This document shows, piece after piece, positions 60,502 to 64,000 of a DNA stretch of 64,000 bases (position 1 is its first letter; every line of letters starts with the position of its first letter). Location of the stretch: assembly GCF_030145815.1 (NCBI RefSeq), contig NZ_JAIXHL010000010.1, forward strand, positions 62,001 through 126,000. Reading direction: 5' to 3'. The position numbers and the translations under genes were made by a program. The notes under the pieces were generated by a model. It searched no databases and was not told the DNA's origin. It worked only from the letters and a program-made list of their open reading frames with translations. Source of the stretch: Sphingomonas sp. (GTDB lineage: Bacteria; Pseudomonadota; Alphaproteobacteria; Sphingomonadales; Sphingomonadaceae).

Positions 60502-61230
60502 ATGAACCGCTTCCGCATCGCACTTGTCGCCACCGCCGCATTGTCGCTGTCGGCGTGCAACTTCGCCAACGGCATGAGCGGCGACGTCGTCCAGCCGAGC
60601 GGCCAGGGCGCGACGCGCACTTTCCAGGTCGCCGACTTCACCGGCGTGTCGCTGCGCGGCGCCGACGATGTCGAAGTACGCACCGGCGCCTTCGCTGTCA
60701 CCGCCGAGGGCGACAGCGCACTGCTCGACCGGCTCGAAATCCGCAAAGATGGCGACACGCTGCGCATCGGGCGCAAGGATGGCGAGTGGAACTGGGGCGG
60801 CGACAAGGGCGCAAAGATCATCGTCACCCTCCCCGCGCTCGCCAGCGCTGACATTGCCGGGTCGGGCGACATGACGATCGACCAGGCCAAGCGCGATTTC
60901 GATGGCGCCATTGCCGGCTCCGGCAACATGACCATCGCCGCGCTGGCGGGGGGCAAGGCCGATCTGGCGATTGCCGGATCGGGTGACGTGACGATCTCCG
61001 GCGGGACCAGCTCCGCGCTCGACATCTCGATCGCCGGGTCGGGCAACGTCACCGCGACCGGCCTCAAATCGGCCAAGGCCGATATCTCGATCGCCGGCTC
61101 GGGCAATGTCCGCGCGCAGGTGAGCGGGCCGGCGGATATCTCGCTGATCGGATCGGGCGATGTCGAACTGACCGGCGGCGCAAAGTGCTCGGTCAGCAAG
61201 ATGGGCTCGGGCGACGCGCGCTGTAGCTGA
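60502..61230 (+). CDS. DUF2807 (GIN-domain) lipoprotein
   Basis: A 242-residue exported protein. Lipoprotein signal MNRFRIALVATAALSLSAC; the rest is a repetitive right-handed beta-helix with the turn motif I-A-G-S-G-[DN]-[MV]-T repeated at least five times (for example IAGSGDMTI, IAGSGNMTI, IAGSGDVTI, IAGSGNVTA). This is the DUF2807/GIN fold of uncertain function. GAGAGAGC precedes the ATG. A paralog follows 46 bp downstream. Confidence 0.9.
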   Translation: MNRFRIALVATAALSLSACNFANGMSGDVVQPSGQGATRTFQVADFTGVSLRGADDVEVRTGAFAVTAEGDSALLDRLEIRKDGDTLRIGRKDGEWNWGGDKGAKIIVTLPALASADIAGSGDMTIDQAKRDFDGAIAGSGNMTIAALAGGKADLAIAGSGDVTISGGTSSALDISIAGSGNVTATGLKSAKADISIAGSGNVRAQVSGPADISLIGSGDVELTGGAKCSVSKMGSGDARCS

Positions 61231-61276
61231 GTCACGTCACTTGCGCGGGGCGGGCAATCGGTGCGATGCCCGCCTG

Positions 61277-61990
61277 ATGCGCTTGCTTGCTCTCCCCATC
61301 CTGTTGCTCGCCTCGGCGGCGGCACCCGTTCCGCAGGCGTCGGAGAGCAACACCGTCATGCTCACCGGCTTCGGACGGCTGCGCGTCGATGGGCCGTTTC
61401 TGGTCAAGCTGATCGATGGCCAGCCGCCCAAGGCCGTGATCACCGGCGACCGCCGCGCGCTCGACCGGGTCAGCGTCCGCAACATGGGTGGCCAGTTGGT
61501 GATCGGCCCACGCAACCAGACGTTCGAGGGGTGGAGCGAGGCGAGCGGACCGCTGACCATCACCGTCGGCGCGCGCGGGCTGCGCGGGATCAACATCAAT
61601 GGCGGCGGATCGGTCGAGGTCGACCGGATCGGCGGCCAGCGCGTCGATCTGGGCGTCAATGGCGCGGGCTCGCTCAATATCGCACAGCTCGACGCGGATC
61701 AGCTTGCGGTCACGCTGACCGGCACCGGCGCGGTGCGGATCAAGGGCGGCCTGACCCGCTCTGCCCGGTTCGGCAGCTATGGCGCGGGATCGATCGACGC
61801 GACAGGGATGACCGTCAACGACCTCATCGTCCAATCGCAAAGCGCCGGGGACAGCCACTTCACCGCCCGCTACACCGCGCAGATCGCGACGCTGGGCACC
61901 GGCGCGGTCCGCGTTACCGGCAACGCCGCCTGCCTGATCAGTGGCCCCGGCCCGGCGAGCTGCACCGGCAAAACTGAGCGGCGGAAGTAA
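61277..61990 (+). CDS. DUF2807 (GIN-domain) exported protein, paralog of upstream gene
   Basis: A 237-residue exported beta-helix protein with the same fold as the preceding gene but with a Sec signal (MRLLALPILLLASAAAPVPQ) and less regular repeats (INGGGSVEVD, NGAGSLNIAQ, GTGAVRIKG, YGAGSIDATG, GTGAVRVTG). The ATG at 61277 gives the signal; the earlier frame start lacks it. A family C repeat follows immediately. Confidence 0.86.
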   Translation: MRLLALPILLLASAAAPVPQASESNTVMLTGFGRLRVDGPFLVKLIDGQPPKAVITGDRRALDRVSVRNMGGQLVIGPRNQTFEGWSEASGPLTITVGARGLRGININGGGSVEVDRIGGQRVDLGVNGAGSLNIAQLDADQLAVTLTGTGAVRIKGGLTRSARFGSYGAGSIDATGMTVNDLIVQSQSAGDSHFTARYTAQIATLGTGAVRVTGNAACLISGPGPASCTGKTERRK

Positions 61991-61991
61991 A

Positions 61992-62142
61992 CCCCTCCCT
62001 GAAAGGGAGGGGTCGGGGGTGGGTGCGCGCGTCTGCGCGCCGAGTAGGCTCAAACAGACCGTGCGGCAAAACAGCGGCAATCGAGGCATCGAGCCTCGCT
62101 TGCCGCTAAACCCACCCCTAGCCCCTCCCTTTCAGGGAGGGG
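61992..62142. repeat. Palindromic repeat family C
   Basis: Arms 61992-62023 and 62111-62142 are complementary with two mismatches; each arm contains a tight hairpin (CCCTCCC-TGAAA-GGGAGGG type). Between them is a further nested pair: AGCGGCAA/TTGCCGCT around CGAGG-CATCGAG-CCTCG. It lies between the GIN pair and convergent pdeM; such repeats are known from other sphingomonads. Confidence 0.88.
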
Positions 62143-62154
62143 AACCGCCGGGGT

Positions 62155-62832
62155 TCACGCCGCAATCGGAAAGCGCAGCAACCGGTCCTCGAGCGCGACC
62201 AGCGCCTGCGCGCCGCGCCCGACTGCACGGACGATCTCCGGATGATCGACGTCGAGTCCCCCGGTCAGCGCGCCGAACGCAGGCAAGATCAGCTTGGTCC
62301 CGCTCGCCACGAAGCACCGCCGCGCCACCGCCCGTCCGCGCGCCCGGATGCGCAATTTGGGATGGAAATGCCCGGACAATTCGGGCCGCAGCTCGCCCGG
62401 CTCGGCCTCGTGCCGCAGCAACAGGCCGTCGACCTCCGCCTCGATCAGCACGCGCCCGCCGCAATGGTCGATCGCCGCCTGCTCGGCCAGCGCCGCATCG
62501 TGATTGCCGGTGATCCAGGTCCACTCCAGCGCCCCGGTCAGCGCACGCAACTTCACCCGCGCCGCCTCCGGCAACCGCTCGCACCCGGCCGAATCGTGGA
62601 AGCTGTCGCCCAGGCACCACAGCTCGCGCGCGTCGGTGCGTGCGACCAGCGCCGCGAGCGCATCCAACGTCGCCAGGCTGTCATAAGGCGGCAGCAGCTG
62701 CCCCCAGCGCGCGAACCAGCTCGCCTTCTCGAAATGCAGGTCGGCGACGATCAGCGCGCGCCGCGCCGGCCAGTATAGCGCCGCCTCCGGCAACGCGCAC
62801 AGATCATGACCGGCGAACGAAAAGGGAACCAT
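62155..62832 (-). CDS. pdeM: Ligase-associated DNA damage response endonuclease PdeM
   Basis: Calcineurin-like phosphoesterase of 225 residues. Metal motifs VADLHFEKASWF, GDSFHD, GNHDAAL and GHFHPKL are complete. It matches PdeM of the ligase-associated set, whose ligase is at 43065. The genes are separate here. Confidence 0.92.
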   Translation of the reverse strand: MVPFSFAGHDLCALPEAALYWPARRALIVADLHFEKASWFARWGQLLPPYDSLATLDALAALVARTDARELWCLGDSFHDSAGCERLPEAARVKLRALTGALEWTWITGNHDAALAEQAAIDHCGGRVLIEAEVDGLLLRHEAEPGELRPELSGHFHPKLRIRARGRAVARRCFVASGTKLILPAFGALTGGLDVDHPEIVRAVGRGAQALVALEDRLLRFPIAA

Positions 62833-62863
62833 GGTCCCGCTATCGCCGCGCCGACGCGCGCCG

Positions 62864-63811
62864 TCAACCGATGCGCGATCCGGTGGCCGGTGTGGGATTG
62901 CGATCCATCACGAACCGCACCCGGCGCGCGGGAAAGTCGATCTCGACCCGGCGGAACGCACGCAACGCGTCCATCCCCAGCATCAGCGCGGGGCGATCCT
63001 CCAGTCCGAAATGCGCAAAGGGCGGGATATCGGCAAAGGCGACCGGCAGCCCGCTCATCACCACCCCGCCCATCCGCACCCGACCCGCGACATGGTAGTT
63101 CAGCGACAACTTCTGACCGGTCACGCTGGTCAGCTCGATCGGACCTTTCAGGGGAATACGCCGCAACCGCCGCTGCAGCGCCAGATTGCCCATGCTGATC
63201 TGCGATCCGGTATCGAGCACCACCGTCACCCGATGCCCCTCGAACTCCGCCTCGGTCACGATCAGCTGGCCGAGCCGGCTGCGCGCGACGATCACGATCT
63301 CGTCGGGATCACGGTCGCGTGCCGCGCCATACTGCAATTTGCGCGACGGCCGCACCGCCATCTCGCGCTTGGCAAAGTCGATCGAGACCATGTGATCGCG
63401 CAATTGCTCGATACCCAGCAGCCCGTGCCCGCCGAGATGCACCTCTTCCAGCGCCGGCGCGTTGAACGCGCGCCGGTCGCGCACCGGCCCGACGCTGAGC
63501 GAGGGGACGACCACCGTCTCGACCCGGGCGGTGCCGGTCATCGTCGTCAGCCGCACCTGCGGCCCGGCGGCAAGGCCGAGCTGCCCCGCCAGCTGGCGCG
63601 ACACGACCGAGCGTTCGGCACCGGTATCGATGATGAAGGGTCGCGGCGGGGCGCCACCGATCGACACCGGAACGGTCATCCGCGTCGCGATCGACCCCAG
63701 CGCGACGGTCTTGCCTTCTGCCTCTGCGACCGGGGACGGCGGCGACGATTCTTCCGGCGCGGGTTGCGCGCCGAACGCTGCAACGAGCGGCAGGATGAAG
63801 AACGACCGCAT
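62864..63811 (-). CDS. Retropepsin-like aspartic peptidase, exported
   Basis: A 315-residue exported protein with two active-site loops: FIIDTGAERSVVS (about 60) and VVLDTGSQISMGN (about 195). So it is a fused dimer of retropepsin-like units. Signal MRSFFILPLVAAFGAQ. Such aspartyl proteases are common in sphingomonads; substrate unknown. Confidence 0.9.
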   Translation of the reverse strand: MRSFFILPLVAAFGAQPAPEESSPPSPVAEAEGKTVALGSIATRMTVPVSIGGAPPRPFIIDTGAERSVVSRQLAGQLGLAAGPQVRLTTMTGTARVETVVVPSLSVGPVRDRRAFNAPALEEVHLGGHGLLGIEQLRDHMVSIDFAKREMAVRPSRKLQYGAARDRDPDEIVIVARSRLGQLIVTEAEFEGHRVTVVLDTGSQISMGNLALQRRLRRIPLKGPIELTSVTGQKLSLNYHVAGRVRMGGVVMSGLPVAFADIPPFAHFGLEDRPALMLGMDALRAFRRVEIDFPARRVRFVMDRNPTPATGSRIG

Positions 63812-63873
63812 CGCACGATCCTACACCGCGCCATGCTGCGCAGCAATTGCCGTTGGTCGAAGGGATTTTGCGG

Positions 63874-63996
63874 TTGAGCGATGCTCAAACGGTTGCGGCA
63901 CCGGCCCGCTCCCCCACCCGGCCACCCAACGACAGTGTATTCTATGGGTAGCCGGGTGGGGGAGCGGGCCGGCGCCGAACTGCGCCGAAAGGCGCA
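63874..63996. repeat. Palindromic repeat family A, copy 3
   Basis: Left hairpin TTGAGC-GAT-GCTCAA (63874-63888), central arms 63896-63928 and 63945-63977 (two mismatches in 33) and right hairpin TGCGCC-GAAA-GGCGCA (63981-63996). The left central arm is identical to copy 2. Confidence 0.93.
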
Positions 63997-64000
63997 GCAA

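Overview
The window is GC-rich chromosomal DNA from an alphaproteobacterium, most likely a Sphingomonas-type sphingomonad. Support comes from gene content and order: infA-maf-RNase E/G-yacG-tRNA-Phe, nfu-nitroreductase-tsaB-rimI-mucR-fur-plsC, a large TonB-dependent receptor in a polysaccharide locus, CarD, ferredoxin FdxA and an egtBD pair. No ribosomal RNA, CRISPR array or transposase was seen. Coding density is high and both strands are used.

Layout. 1-3414 is the right end of an integrated genomic island: an efflux outer-membrane lipoprotein (cut by the window edge) and a tyrosine integrase with an excisionase-like HTH fused at its C-terminus, ending at a displaced 3' half of tRNA-Thr(GGT). 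3520-6555 holds small lipoprotein, membrane and HTH genes. 6846-8389 is a visibly AT-richer insertion carrying a dGTP triphosphohydrolase, a family with known antiphage members. 8413-21113 is mostly core or accessory metabolism: thiC under a TPP riboswitch, a MipA-like porin, a fatty acid hydroxylase/DUF2141 overlap, gluQ with no normal start codon, cobalamin adenosyltransferase, ergothioneine egtBD and a DsbA-like protein.

20370-31383 is an alginate-use locus, all on the minus strand: FadR-type regulator, TonB receptor, then an overlapping five-gene operon (PL6 lyase, PL17 oligoalginate lyase, hexuronate-type MFS carrier, SDR reductase, SGNH acetylesterase). Matching 20-bp operator-like sequences sit upstream of the receptor and of the operon. 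The expected flow is: lyases cut alginate to unsaturated monomer, the esterase removes acetyl groups, the carrier imports, and the SDR reduces the product to 2-keto-3-deoxygluconate.

31608-64000 is mainly conserved chromosomal genes: translation and RNA processing, Fe-S assembly, tRNA modification, regulators (MucR, Fur, Crp-like, CarD), two different L,D-transpeptidase types, NAD synthetase, an ATP-dependent DNA ligase and, 18 kb away, its usual partner PdeM, RNA polymerase omega, a compact NfrB/NfrA-like pair, a TauE/TIGR02186 pair, HerA, an M23 peptidase, an SUV3-type helicase, and a tandem of GIN-domain surface proteins. Three unrelated families of long intergenic inverted repeats occur; one is present in three near-identical copies plus a remnant.
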